From: Dinochytrium kinnereticum
Lineage: Eukaryota; Chytridiomycota; Chytridiomycetes; Chytridiales; Chytridiaceae
DNA length: 64,000 nucleotides
Assembly (NCBI GenBank): GCA_027604005.1
Contig: JADGJT010000001.1
Coordinates: forward strand, 119,764-183,763
Direction of reading: 5' to 3'
Shown here: in pieces, positions 1 through 11,178 of the stretch
Layout of the letters: each line of letters opens with the position of its first letter
Numbering within the stretch: the stretch's first letter is position 1
Position numbers and translations under genes: made by a program
The notes under the pieces: model-generated
Databases searched by the model: none
Seen by the model: the letters and a program-made list of their open reading frames with translations, nothing else
What the model was told of the DNA's origin: nothing

Positions 1-1430
1 TGGAATTTGTAAATCACCCGTTGAAGCTTGACCACAATCTTGGTCTTTTCGTTCTTTCCAACAAACTCCCCAAGCGTCTTTGTGGGGATCAATTCTCGGC
101 CTGCCCACCAAAGAGTCGCCTCAAAAGGTCGAATCATCTCCTTTACATCCTACAGAAAAAAGAAAAAACAACAACATAGTCAGCTCCTCTGTTCCACTCA
201 TACATCCTTGTTCTTCCTTGACGTTGCGCTAAAAAGTTGAAGCGTCCCCCTCATACCCACCGACGCCATCACTTTACGCGCCATGCATTCCAGAAAACAC
301 AAAGAGTCATCTCCTCACCTCTGGGTCCTCCTTATCCTCCAAAATCACCTTTGCAGGCTCACCCCCAGGTAACCCCATCGGATAAGCAATCGTCAACGCA
401 CCTCCAATGAGTCGCATCGCCTCCTTTATTTCATCCTCCCTAATGTATTTACCAGACTTTGCGTGATCCTAATGATTGATTTGTGTTGTCGGTATGGTCG
501 TTGATAAGAATGAGTCGGAAGCAACGTTAGTTTCATCATGCAAGAGCATTCAGAGATTGACCATCAAAGATTACCTTATCCAGCAACCGGTTGGCTTCGT
601 CCAATGTTCCTTGAACGGTGGTGGCAATCTCCGGAACAGGGCCTTTTGCACATGAGGAAGAATATTTTAGTGGGCCGACCTTTTTTTCATCATCCACCAC
701 ATCACAGAGCAACCCTCTCCCCCCTAGATGAAACCAGAAACTCAACCCCCCCCCACCCTTCCCCACCACAAAAAAAAGACCAAAAAAATACAACAACACT
801 CACTCTCTCCATTTCGATACCCCGTCGGATCCGGATTAAAGATAAACTGTCTCCCAGCAACATTCATCAACGTCCCGGTTCGTGGATCCTTTTCAGCCTT
901 CTCTCTCGTGGAAGAGGAGGAGGAGGAAGCTTGTCCCTCGTCCTCGTCATCATCATCGTCCTCCTCCTCCAACTCTTTGATGGTTTTTTCGGTGAAACCG
1001 TATTTGATGGTCCCATGTTTGAGGATATCGGATGTGGCTGTTTTGTTTTTTTTTGTGTGGAGTTGGGAATGTGGTGTGGTGTGTGTGTTTGAGAGAGTGT
1101 GTCCAAAAAGTCAACATTTGTGGATGGATAACAACACCGTAAACACATGGCGCTTGAGGCCGTCATTCTTCATTCACCAGAAAAAAATCTGTGCTGTTTC
1201 CTTTCCTTTCGCTCACATTCCACCCGCCCTCCTCTTCCCCCCTCCCCCCGCCAAACAGCCAAAACCAACAGGCACACAAAAAAAAGAATACCTTGAACAA
1301 GTCTCTTCAACCTGACTTTCTGACAAGAGATATTGGAAACGTGTTCAACAACCTCAGAGATTCGGGTTGTGAGTGTGAATTCTGCGTTCAAGTCGTGTTC
1401 TTCTCCTCTCTTGACGACAAGGATGACCAT
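1..1430 (-). CDS. CFAP298: CFAP298 (C21orf59/Kurly) flagellar dynein-arm assembly protein, 3' end cut off
   Basis: Exons, in transcript order: 1292-1430, 804-1037, 575-642, 319-468 and 1-149, the last running off the window. The start at 1430 opens with MVILVVKRG, the conserved first strand of the family. Later landmarks are KHGTIKYGFTEKTIKEL, an acidic run (EEEDDDDDEDEG), a YPMGLPGG segment and the block TLWWAGRELIPTK followed by GEFVGKNEKTKIVVKLQ, all in the same order as human CFAP298. Phases agree at every junction. The family acts in the cytoplasm in preassembly of outer dynein arms for cilia and flagella. The C-terminal region, roughly the last third, lies outside the window. The family is absent from fungi without flagella, so its presence points to a zoosporic fungus. 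Confidence 0.93.
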
Positions 1431-1864
1431 TGTTTTGTTTTGGTTTGTGCTGTGGAGGGGGTGTTGGTGTTTGTTTTGGTGTTTGTCAGATTTCTGGTGT
1501 TTTCTTTCTGCTTGACAACTTTCACCACTGTAAGTATATAACCCAGCGTTGTGACAGATCAGTAACAAACTTACTTGTTTGTGCATAAAAACTACAAGGC
1601 TACAGTTCTCAGCAATGACTTTGAGAACGCTCCTCCAACTTACTTTGTCTTTCGCTCAAAAAATAGAATGAAAAAACACTTCAGAACGCAAGAAACAACA
1701 TAAGTTTATTCAAAACGAGATGACCAGCAGCAAAGTCGAGCATCAACACAAAGAAGACATCAATGGCAACAAAGCCGAGCGCATCAACGCAAAGAAGACA
1801 TCAATGGCAAAAAAGAAAAATAAAAGAAAAAAGAAAAACAAAAGTGCAATCCCATTCCACACCA
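1431..1864. other. Intergenic stretch, CFAP298 promoter side / NmrA 3' side
   Basis: No gene is supported here. It holds the CFAP298 upstream region and the 3' flank of the NmrA-like gene, with an imperfect tandem repeat at 1737-1810. Confidence 0.6.
1737..1810. repeat. Imperfect tandem duplication, two units of about 39 bases
   Basis: A unit beginning CGAG and containing CATCAACACAAAGAAGACAT occurs twice in direct succession (about 1737-1775 and 1776-1810). The copies differ by a two-base insertion and a few substitutions. It lies just beyond the NmrA-like stop codon. Confidence 0.85.
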
Positions 1865-3021
1865 TCAAACAAACACCTCCTTATTCTCCTCCAAAAACTC
1901 CCTCCAACTCTGCGGCTCCCTCCCACTCAAAAACTTAACCCACCCAGTCCTAAACCTCAACCCCTCCGGCACCTCCTTCCTATAAACAACCCCCAAATAC
2001 GTCAAATTCAAAGCATACCTCGTGGGAACCCCCGACCCAACCATCGCGGAAAACACCGCGCTCTCATCCACATCAACATATCGGATCGTCCGTCCAGTAA
2101 CCTCACTGAGTATCCCAACCAACTCGGTGTCCGTCACCGCTTCGGGGCCTGTCAGGGTGTAGCCCATGCCGGCGTGGAGGTCGATGGGGGAGACCAGGAC
2201 CCCGGCGGCGGAGGAGGCGATGTCACGAGCGCTGATGGAGGAGATGGCCGCGGTGCCGTCGTTGCCGTAGAGCGTGTTGCTTTGTTTCAACCCTTCAGCG
2301 CGGCCAAGCAGATTCTGCGCAACGAAAAAAATGGGTAGGGGAAGGGAAGAAACAGCGTCAGTTGAGTTCATTTAAGAGGCAGTGATAATCGGGAAAACAA
2401 GAGAGAAGAAAGAAAAAAAAAACAACACGCAAAGACTCTCAATCCGCTACCCACATCCATGAACAAATGAGGTCGAAGAATGGTGAGCGCGACTTTGCCT
2501 ACAACCGCAGCGATATCCACCTCAGCCTTCCCGTGCTGCTGAAAGAACGTCCCGAAATCAGCTCCCGGGGTTGAAAACGCCGCAGAAAGCTTCACAATAT
2601 GCTTGACCCCTGCCGCGACCGCTGCCTTGGCCATGGGAATCTCGGTGAGAGGATCAATGGTGACGAGGAAGAGACGGTCGATACCGGTAACGGCTGTTGG
2701 TTTTTTTTTTGTTGTTGTTGTTGGTTGTTGTTTTTTTTTTTTGGCGTGAGATTTAAAAAAAGGGAGGGGGGGGCGATTAATGGATGGGGTTGGGTTGTTA
2801 ACCGGGAAAAAAAGATCAAGTAGCACGGTACCTTTAGCAAAAGCGGTCAAGTCTTCGTTCTCGCCTTCCGCGTACTCGATGGAGAGACCGATAAAGTTGG
2901 ATTCAGCCTTAACCTTGTTTCGAACGTAGATTCTGACAGAAGCTCCTCGTTCAATGAGCTCTTTCACGAGATGCCTGCCAATCTTTCCAGTAGGGCCCGT
3001 GACGAGTACTTTGTTGGACAT
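1865..3021 (-). CDS. NmrA-like NAD(P)-binding protein (atypical SDR)
   Basis: Exons 2832-3021, 2455-2693 and 1865-2314 give 292 residues. The N-terminus MSNKVLVTGPTGKIGRHLV carries the GxxGxxG dinucleotide-binding turn. The middle exon has the NmrA-type segments DRLFLVTIDP, AGVKHIVKLSAA and LTILRPHLFMD, which joins NLLGRAEG through a GTGGGT donor, the only choice that keeps the frame. The final exon has ARDIASSAAGVL and YTLTGPEAVTDTELVGIL, typical of the NmrA/quinone oxidoreductase 2 group. Members bind NAD(P) and act either as redox sensors or as small quinone or ketone reductases; the sequence does not decide which. A decayed paralogue lies directly upstream (4240-5095). Confidence 0.87.
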
Positions 3022-4239
3022 GGTTCAAAGAGGGGTTTTGGTGAGTTCTTGGACTGGATTGTTGGATGGAATTGGTTTGTTGTTGTTGTTGTTGTTTTTT
3101 GTTTGTGGGGAGGTGCGCTATCGGGTTTTTTTATACGTGGTCCTTTTGGGTTGAGGGTCTGTTTTTTTGCTTTGAAACTGTGAAACTGGGTCGATTGACA
3201 ATTTCAAATCTTTGCACGAACACAACAGTTGTTGATTTACAAATACTTTGAAATGTGGTTGAAAGAATTAAGCTGATTTTCAGGGTAAAAAAAGGTGTTT
3301 GTTTTATGTTTTGTGAAATAGATGTTTATACAGCCTTAATTGTTAGCAAGAAATGCCACCCGCGTCGGGTAATAAGCAACAATCTTTGCACGAACACAAT
3401 TTGAATCATCAGTCCAACCAGGACCAATGATTTACAACAGGAGCGATTTACTTTGAAGGAGTGACCTTCCTTTAGTGAGTTCCGACGGAAAGTATTTGTA
3501 ATCCATCAGACTGGCATTGCTTTTGTGACTGTACTTTAGTAAGTATCGGATGTTACGTTTATTCTGATTGTTGGTGATGACCTGGAGGGAGTAAGGCGTT
3601 TCGTTGTTTAGTTCGTTTTTTGTTTGTTTTTTTTTGTTATTTATTTTTTTGTTGTTGCTTGTGTGGTTTCTTCCTCTCCTTTTTTTTCTTTCTTTTCTTT
3701 TGATGATGAGATCAGAAATATACGAATGGCCTTTATTAATTATAATAGCTCAAAGTTCAACCGTGCAGGAGAAGAAAGAAAAGGAAGAAACAAAAAAAAA
3801 AACAAAAAAACATCCCCTCATACATTCTTTCAAGAAAGCATGCCCTCTTTCTTTCTCTCTTATTTACGAGCTTCTAACAATTATTGCAGCTAAAAATCAC
3901 GCATTTCATCAGCATTTCAGTTGGAAGCCGATTCAACTTTTCCATAACGCCTCTGCGTTTCTTTATGACACTGTGGGGATTCCTAAAGCCATTCCAGCTG
4001 CTGTAGAAGAAGAAGACAAAAGGTCATGGAATGGGCCGGATCGTCGTCTACATCCGTACGAAAGAAGACAAATAAAAAAAAAGAAATATAGCCTACAGTC
4101 ATGTTAACTGCAGCAATCAACAGTCAAAAGATGTTTATATTTCAAGTCAAAATTGGACCAAGCGAAATCGACCAGTGGAAGTCACCAAACCCCAGAAACC
4201 CACTAACCATCATAGAAACTAACGCCCTTTCTCTCCATC
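3022..4239. other. Intergenic stretch between NmrA-like gene and its pseudogene
   Basis: AT-rich DNA with long T and A runs (around 3620-3700 and 3780-3810). No open frame here has gene-like composition or recognisable motifs. A 19-base direct repeat lies inside it. Confidence 0.55.
3207..3399. repeat. 19-base direct repeat, two copies 155 bases apart
   Basis: AATCTTTGCACGAACACAA is found identically at 3207-3225 and 3381-3399. Both copies are followed by a related GATTTACAA segment, so this looks like an old short duplication upstream of the NmrA-like gene. Confidence 0.8.
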
Positions 4240-5095
4240 AAAAAAACTTCCTCCACCTCTGCAACTCCCTTCCCACTCAAAACCCCGTTCCTTCATCAAC
4301 GTCAGCAGACTTTACGGCGCGTTCACTCAACCTGTGAGTGTGGGGAGCATGCCGGCGTTGGAGGTCGGTCGATGGGAGAAGGAGACGAGGACTTTTTGCG
4401 GCGGAAGGAGGAGACGATATCACGAGCGCGGATTGGAGGAAAGGACAGAGGTGCCACCGTTGGTGCCCGTAACCTAGCTTACAATATAACCCGTGTTGGG
4501 TTGTTTCAGGCTTTCAGTGAGTTCAACTATGTCATGTAGATTCCGTGAATCCGAACGAAAAAAGGAGGAAGAATAGGAAGCAAGTACTGTTCACACCAAG
4601 TCCATGAAAAGATGAGGTCGCAGAATGGGTGAGAGGCAGTGTTCCCCTTTCTACCCCTGAAACGTCCATCATCTCAGCCTTCCCATCTTCTTGGAAGAAC
4701 GTATGTCCAAACGCGGTAAAGCTTGACAAACCTGCTTCACGGCCCGAGCTGTGACGGCTGCTTTGGCCATAGGAACCCTCAGAACTTCATGTCCAGAGTG
4801 ACGAGGGAATGGTGGTCAATGCCAGTTAGTGCTGTTTGAGAGAAGTTGAGGTGGAGGTGTTTGTTGGTTTGGCTGGGGCATGGGTTCGGTGATACGCTTT
4901 CTGTGTATGTTTTGAAAAAACGCGTCCAAGTCTTCATTCTTTTTCCCTTTGCGTGGTGGATGGGAGGTTTATGCGAATGTTGATTTGAGCCTTGGCCTTG
5001 TTGCGGACATGGACGCGGCACCTCTCAATAAGCTCTTTGACGAGGTGCTTGTAAATCTTGTCAGTTGGACCGGTGACGAGGACTTTGTTGGACAT
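4240..5095 (-). pseudogene. Decayed tandem copy of the NmrA-like gene
   Basis: Three blocks match the gene at 1865-3021 in the same order and orientation: about 4930-5095 (exon 1, still starting MSNKVLVTGPT), about 4600-4850 (exon 2, with the GKAE segment and the region encoding AKAAV) and about 4240-4510 (exon 3). In exon 1 the dinucleotide-binding turn is damaged: the second and third glycines of GxxGxxG are replaced by Asp and Tyr. A short deletion follows, then a frameshift into a stop before the exon ends. Exons 2 and 3 also carry indels and cannot be read through. Exon order and the remnant between exons 1 and 2 show a DNA-level tandem duplication, not a retrocopy. Confidence 0.9.
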
Positions 5096-6495
5096 TTTTT
5101 GAACGTGGAAAGAGTTGGGTTGTTGTTTTGTGAAGGATGGCGCATGTTAAGGTATATGTGTCGCGTTTTCATACAACTCTCTTGAAAATGGTGAACACAA
5201 GTTGGAAATTCAACTTGCTGCTGCAATCAAAAAACTTTTGTTGCGATGCTGTATTGTAGGGCCCTCTTTTATCAACTTGCATTCACCGTGGCTTGCAAGT
5301 AGTTGTAATGGGAGAAAAGATTAGAATAATGCTGTATTTGGGGACCTGAGGGTCTCTACCAGTTGATGATTGTTTTGAGGAAGAGAGGACCCTATGTACC
5401 GTTTTATGATTTCGTGGAATTGATGGCCTGCAGTATCTGGGGATGCGATGCTATTCTTAATGCACTTGTATATATGAAGCCGAAGTAGCTCGTGTTGGTT
5501 CACCATTTGCTCCTATTCAACTTTCACATCACTTTGCCTTTCAACTTTGTGCAAAAAACCAAATGCCTGACAATGTTTTCAAATGATTATTGCTTTGTGA
5601 GTGTTTACCATGTTTTTTTTGTGAACGTTAAACTGGAAGCTTTCGCTTCCTCTCCGATCGTCGATGGTTTCTGAGTTGTGTGTGATGTGCGGGGGGTTTT
5701 TTTTTTTTTTTTTTTGAGGAGTCACATGCAAATGAGTTAGGACTTCATGGAAAGTGCTCTTGTGGCCTTGGGATTGTTCTGTTCGATATGGGGTGGGTTC
5801 TTTTTGCATGGTAGCCTGGGCCGCGTTATGGTACACAACTGGGTATGTTTTCAGTGGGGTTTTGTTTTTTAAGATGAGGGTTTGACGGTACTTATGAGGT
5901 TGGCAATTTCTTTCTCCTTAACGCTTGCAATTCACATGCGACGCTTTCTTTTTTTAACGTTATCAATTTGTATTAAGTTATGATTGCTTGTTATTTCATC
6001 TCTGTTCCGTTTAATCACATATCGATGGATACAAAGGTACGTTTTCCTTAAAATATAGCTTGTTTACCCCATGAATTCAAGACAAAGAGGCTGGGATACC
6101 CTTTCCTGGACAAGACCGTCCACTTCACTTTGGCATCTAAAAAATATTTTAGGCTATACCGAATTTGAGCACTCAGGGGCGTGTAGTCGAAACGAATACA
6201 TAAGATCACCATGAATTATCGTTCCTATAATGAGCGCTCCGCCCAAAAGTTTATCGACAAAGTAAAGGACAGAACACTACAGCTCCATTTAGTAAAAAAA
6301 ATCGATGCGTCTTGTGAATGAATAAAATAGGTAATTCGATTCGGCGGCCACTCTCTAGAATATCGTTGGTGTCCTTTTTAACTTGATTTCAAAACCTCCC
6401 CTGTCTGAATGTAAGCATTTAAATGAATTGACTGCTTGAGCAAAGGTGGTGAAGGCACCATTTTAGACAATTTTTTCATTTTTCGAACAACCAAC
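5096..6495. other. 1.4 kb intergenic stretch
   Basis: AT-rich region upstream of uS17m and upstream of the pseudogene's old start. Only short scattered open frames with low-complexity translations are present, and a 19-base T run lies near 5697-5715. I see no gene, RNA or mobile element. Confidence 0.55.
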
Positions 6496-6922
6496 ATGCC
6501 TATCACACCAAAAGCCCCTGCACAGACCTTCCTTGGACTAGTGGTCGGAACTGCCATGCAAAAGACCATCAAAGTTCGGGTAGCTAGACCACGGATTCAT
6601 CCTCTTGTCCAGAAGGTACAGTTAAAACCCCGATATCATTGATCCCTATTCAATCCATTCCATGAACAGTCTAACCAACCAACCAAAGCCCGTTATCTAC
6701 CACAAAAACTTCCTGGCACACGACGAGGAGACAAAGTGCGTTGTTGGGGACTGGGTCAGAATCGATTCTTGCCCAAAGGTTAGCAAGCGCAAGAACTTTA
6801 CTTTGGGGGAGATCGTCCGACCTGCTGCTAGGTACACGGACGCCAATGGGAAGCTTCATACACAGGCGCAACGGATTCCGGAACCTTTGATTCGAAGAGC
6901 GGGTCCTGAGGAGCGTCATTAG
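6496..6922 (+). CDS. MRPS17: Mitochondrial small-subunit ribosomal protein uS17m
   Basis: Exons 6496-6615 and 6689-6922 give 117 residues. The opening FLGLVVGTAMQKTIKVRVAR is the S17 OB-fold strand pair. The second exon carries the mitochondrial-type block NFLAHDEETKCVVGDWVRI and then KNFTLGEIV. An in-frame upstream ATG at 6436 would add 20 residues, but 6496 fits the family start better. The AAAG acceptor at 6688 is the only one that keeps frame. The protein binds 16S-type rRNA in the mitoribosome small subunit. The gene is convergent with the SPRY/IQ gene, with about 330 bases between the stops. Confidence 0.92.
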
Positions 6923-7255
6923 ATCATCGGCTTTGGCTCTGTCGCTATTTCGTTTTCTTTTTCTTTTTCTTCCTCAGAGGATTGAGAAATCAAAGGCAGA
7001 CGACTTTTTGGCTGGCATTTTCCCGCCTATCATTTAACACTGGGACCGTCATCACAAGAGCGAAATAGAGTTGGTTGACAGCGTGAGGGAGAGAGAAGGG
7101 GCGGGAGGGAGGTGCGGGACGGAATTGGGGGACGGGGGGGGGTCTATTAAGATTATTTCTGAAGGATGCATAAATCCATGATAGCCAACGGATGATGATA
7201 ATGGGGAAGAAAAGCAAAGGCCAGGAGGCTTGAATCCGTCGAAAATCTCGTGAGA
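6923..7255. other. Convergent 3' intergenic region
   Basis: Between the stops of uS17m (+) and the SPRY/IQ gene (-). It includes a TTTTCTTT-rich tract and a G-rich stretch near 7130-7142. No gene is seen. Confidence 0.6.
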
Positions 7256-10200
7256 TTAGAAGATGATCTCCCTTTTAGGGCATACGATGCCACAGGGCCT
7301 GTACATTTTGACGATAAAGTGGCAATTTCGTAATGCTTTGCAAACAGCCGTAAGAAATACAGCTTCTCCATATGTAAATCGAAGATGGACGTCTTGTGTT
7401 TGTTTTGTTGTTATTAGAAAGTTTTTTGGTCGCGGTGGAGCGTGAGAAGAAAAAAAAAGGAGGTGTGAAGCCCACTTACGAGATCGCACCCAGTACCCCT
7501 TCCAAAGTGCTTGTATCTTTGCTGTGGCCCTGTTTCTGGTCCGAATCTTGTCGTTGCGAATCTTTCGGGTTCTGTAACCTCTCCACGTCTTTTGTAAAAT
7601 GTATGCTGCTCGCACTCGGAAAAGCTGTTGTCTGAGGAGAGCCAGTTAGCAAGCGGTTTATGGTGTAAGTTTTGTACCGGTGTCTGGTGAGAGATTCGCC
7701 GAGTGTTCGAAGCCTCGACCGAACATCGGGCCTGAGCTTGAGTCGTAGACGGTATCCTATTTGGTGGTTAGATGGGGGGGGGAGGGGATTTGATTTACCT
7801 CGATACACGCTCTGAATTCTTGTTGCCGCGTTGTGTTTCTGTAATCATGTAAGACAGATATAAGGATAAGGCAAAAGATTACCTCAAGCATTCTTCTTTT
7901 ATCTGAAATTCTTGCGTACAAAGGCCTCCACCATAGTATAATCTTATTGACCGATGCGATGATGTCTAATAAAAGCAAAGATGTACGTTTTATCATCACC
8001 GAACTTACACACTAGTATACCTTCGATTCGAGCGTTGAAGCGCGTGGCAATAGGAGAGTTCCGGTACATTGACCAGTGCCGCCACTTTCGTTGAATAAGG
8101 GTTGCAGCTCGGTGTAATTCCGGAATTGGCTGCTGGTAAATGCAACCTACACGATACGATTAATCTTTATTAAAGGCAAATTCTGAATAAACCAAACAAG
8201 AAAAAGAAAAGAAAAAAGAAAAGGACCTACGCATAAGTGCGACCCAGATGAACAGCTTTCGTCTCCAATTTTTTTGAATCTTCGCAACCGCCTCTTCTTT
8301 GACCGCACGAAGCTTTCGAAGTTTTCTCCTTGCGACTCTCTGGATAAGAGTTGCAGCCATGTACTGGGCTTCTCGTATTTTGACTCTTTCTCTCCGGCCT
8401 TTAAACCTCCTCCATGCTTTGGGTGTTGTCAGAGGCAGATGCAAGTCTTTTCTTCTCCTTACCTCGCTGTATTTTGGTGCATGCCAGGGATCTTCTATAG
8501 ATATTTGGAGGAAATTGAGAAAACCCGCGCAGGGTTTCAATCGTCGCTGCTGCTCTGTAGTAATTCTTTTCTGTTGCCTGAAGCACAAGATTTTTTAGAT
8601 TTCGTTTCCTTTCCCGTTTATTCTACTTACTATTTGCAGCTTTTCCTCCTCATCCTGTAGATTCTTTTCCTTTCCTTCCTGTTGATGCTCAACTATGCTT
8701 AATGATTCTATTCCTAGTGCATAAATTGCTTGTTACATTTCATAAAGTATTGAAGCTATTTACCTTTTGACGCGCCAGATTCTAAGCTCTGGTCGCAAGA
8801 CATAGCGTCCATCGAGAAGTTAAAGGGTGATCGCCCAAAATTTACACGCATCTGAGGCTTATCTCCGTAGGCTTGGTCTTCTCCCGGAACTATGAGCGTT
8901 GTTAGGTTTGGAGCGATGAATTTCAAACAGACCAAACAGAGAAAACGTTGGAATCAGCACCGTCGATTGAATAAGGTTTCTGATGAATTTAATATATTAG
9001 ATCACAGGTGACATAAAGTGAATAATTGAACTTACTTTTGAAGTTCCTGATCAGCATAACTAAATGACCGGGCTCCAGCCCCGAACCCCGGCGGCTGTAC
9101 CTTCCCATCAAGCACAAGACAGAGAGTACCATGTAAGAGGTCCAGTAGAATGCCTCCTGATTTTATTCCTTGGAAGAACTTTTCTTCTTGAATTGTGACA
9201 TATCTAAGAGACACTTTAGTCATACGAATGATTGGCGAAATTGCGAGACTGTAACGTACGGCCGCTTCATATCTTTAAAGAATACATTGCCATCGGAGCC
9301 GAATCCAAAACTCCATTCATTAAAACCAGGGTACCTACTGAAATCCTCACTTCTTAGATGGCTTGAAAGAGTGTATCCTTTGATTAAAAACCAGGACAGC
9401 TTTGTGTTATATTTAGGTGAAAAGTGGTGCGATCCTCATGAAAACAGTGAAAATCACACATCACCTACCAACGCGCCAATGCGTATGATTAGGATAAGAG
9501 AACTCAAAGTAAAATTGATGCTCCAGCTCAATCCTCCAATGTATTTGCCTTACAATGTCCATCGCAAACTCGTGATCAATATTTCCGTACTCCTCCGTAT
9601 GAGGGGTAATATCATACTTCAGGGCCACAAGCCTTTTCTTAATAATAGTTGGTGCATGAAGAGGATACGCTAAGACAGACGCCTGAAGCTGATGACTTGG
9701 ATGCGCAAGATCTAGGATTCTGGCCAAAATCGATATATACGAGTAGTTCACGTCCTCAGCCGCGCCGTACCGAATTTGATCGACACTTTGGCTTATCATG
9801 GCTGCTATCATACTTTTCCCTTGAAGTCTTGCGGCCCAAGGGCCGTTTGTCGCATAGACACTAACCCATCCATCTTTTACTATCGTTCTGGCAGAGTCTG
9901 GGATGAAAAAGTCGATACGATTTGGAGCTACTGTGACGGGTGCGTTAAGACAGGGTGCTGCTAAAGTAACCTTTAGGCAGTGATATGTGAGATGATGAGC
10001 CATTCGAGGAGGCAAATACCCTTTTTGTGAAGAAACCAGAAATGTCATCGGCTTCGCATAAACCCCAGTTTATGGCATCTTTACAAAGCCTCACGCTATT
10101 TGTTTTTTCAAAAAGTCGTAGAAGCTCTAAAGATGCATCTGATATCATGTCTCCCAACCTGCATATCATTCCAGGGCTTTTGACGGGGTTTTAGTCCATC

Positions 10201-10673
10201 TACTGTCTGTCTTGAACTCCACGACTTACCCAACTTGGAACAGGGCTCTAAGGTCCCTCCTTGCCTGCGATCTTCTCTTCCAAATGAATTGTGAAAACTC
10301 ATCCCGATGTTGTTGCAGCGTGGAAGATATTTCTGCGGTCGATGGGTATGAGTTTTAAAGTGTGCTCAAGGAGAAAAAAGCCACCTTTCTCATCAGACAT
10401 ATGAGCCATGAGGTTATTTCTTAGAATCTGCCGCCTGACAGTTGGATTGACGATTGCAACAACGGACTCCATCTCAATGAGCTTCATCTCGTCGTCCATC
10501 TTCAGACGGTCGGTCATGCGCTGGAGGTCGTTGAGGTCCTTGTAGCCATTGATCTTGTTCTCCTTCTTCTGCGCAATGGAAAGTGCCTGTAGATTCCCGC
10601 ACAGATCCTTGACGGTCTGAAGCTCTCGATTTGAGTTTGCCTTGGTCTGCGCAGCGGTTTGGGTCTTCTTCAT
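7256..10673 (-). CDS. SPRY domain plus multiple IQ motifs protein, probably flagellar; 17 exons
   Basis: Exons in transcript order: 10385-10673, 10230-10332, 10020-10158, 9465-9970, 9260-9337, 9036-9203, 8933-8979, 8764-8889, 8631-8728, 8463-8577, 8231-8416, 8021-8146, 7965-7883, 7838-7799, 7756-7678, 7631-7480 and 7392-7256. The sum is 2472 bases, or 823 residues, with matching phases throughout. Residues 1-180 are helical and charged. A SPRY/B30.2-like region spans roughly 300-470, with GGILLDLLHGTLCLVLDGK and the closing MRVNFGRSPF. From about 550 to 780 come seven good IQ motifs (such as TKIQRAWRRFKGRR, TLIQRVARRKLRKLR, TRIQSVYRGYRLRLK and AKIQALWKGYW) and one degenerate one. IQ motifs bind calmodulin or related light chains. 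I do not recognise a named orthologue; a flagellar role is inferred from architecture and genome context. The last exon and stop are the least certain part. Confidence 0.85.
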
Positions 10674-11178
10674 GGTGCAGGAACGAAACGGATATGTCAA
10701 TTCCAAAATGAGATTGTCAGAAGAACCTGACGCTTGTCCACCACATGCACTTCACACGCTGGTGCGCGACACGGCCAGCCAACCGAGAGATGCGCATGAA
10801 ATGCATGCTGCTGCGGTGCGCTACATCGAATGTTTATTGCATGGCCTTGAGAGATTCACGCACATTGACGCGCCCCTTGCGTGACTGCACCAAAGGACCT
10901 CTTTCCTTCCTTCCCTCCCTGCATGCGATGCCATGCCGGCAGGCCCTCCTCACCTCTCACGGCCGCTGCCCGCCGTCGCCGCCCTTCCCTCCCTCCCCTC
11001 CCCATGAATTCAGCGTGCTGAAGATGAAGGCATCCCAAAATTCCCCACATCAACCAAAATAATTTTTCTGGGAGAGGAAAAAAATCAGCGCTCGCAAGGT
11101 CAGAGGACAGAGCCTAACGAACAAAGGGATCAAACCACTACCTTCAACCAGCACAATCCCCCACACCGACAGCAAGGA
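10674..11178. promoter_or_regulatory. Divergent intergenic region between SPRY/IQ gene and PP2A scaffold gene
   Basis: 505 bases separate the two start codons, so both promoters must lie here. The stretch is CT-rich (around 10897-11005), as is common upstream of housekeeping genes. No specific site can be named. Confidence 0.55.

Noticed and set aside
1763..2338. 191-residue + strand frame
   Set aside because: It lies antisense to the last exon of the NmrA-like gene.
10108..10302. Separate small gene starting at ATG 10302
   Set aside because: The frame needed for splicing to the next exon is a different one, and it joins exons 10385-10673 and 10230-10332 of the SPRY/IQ gene in phase.
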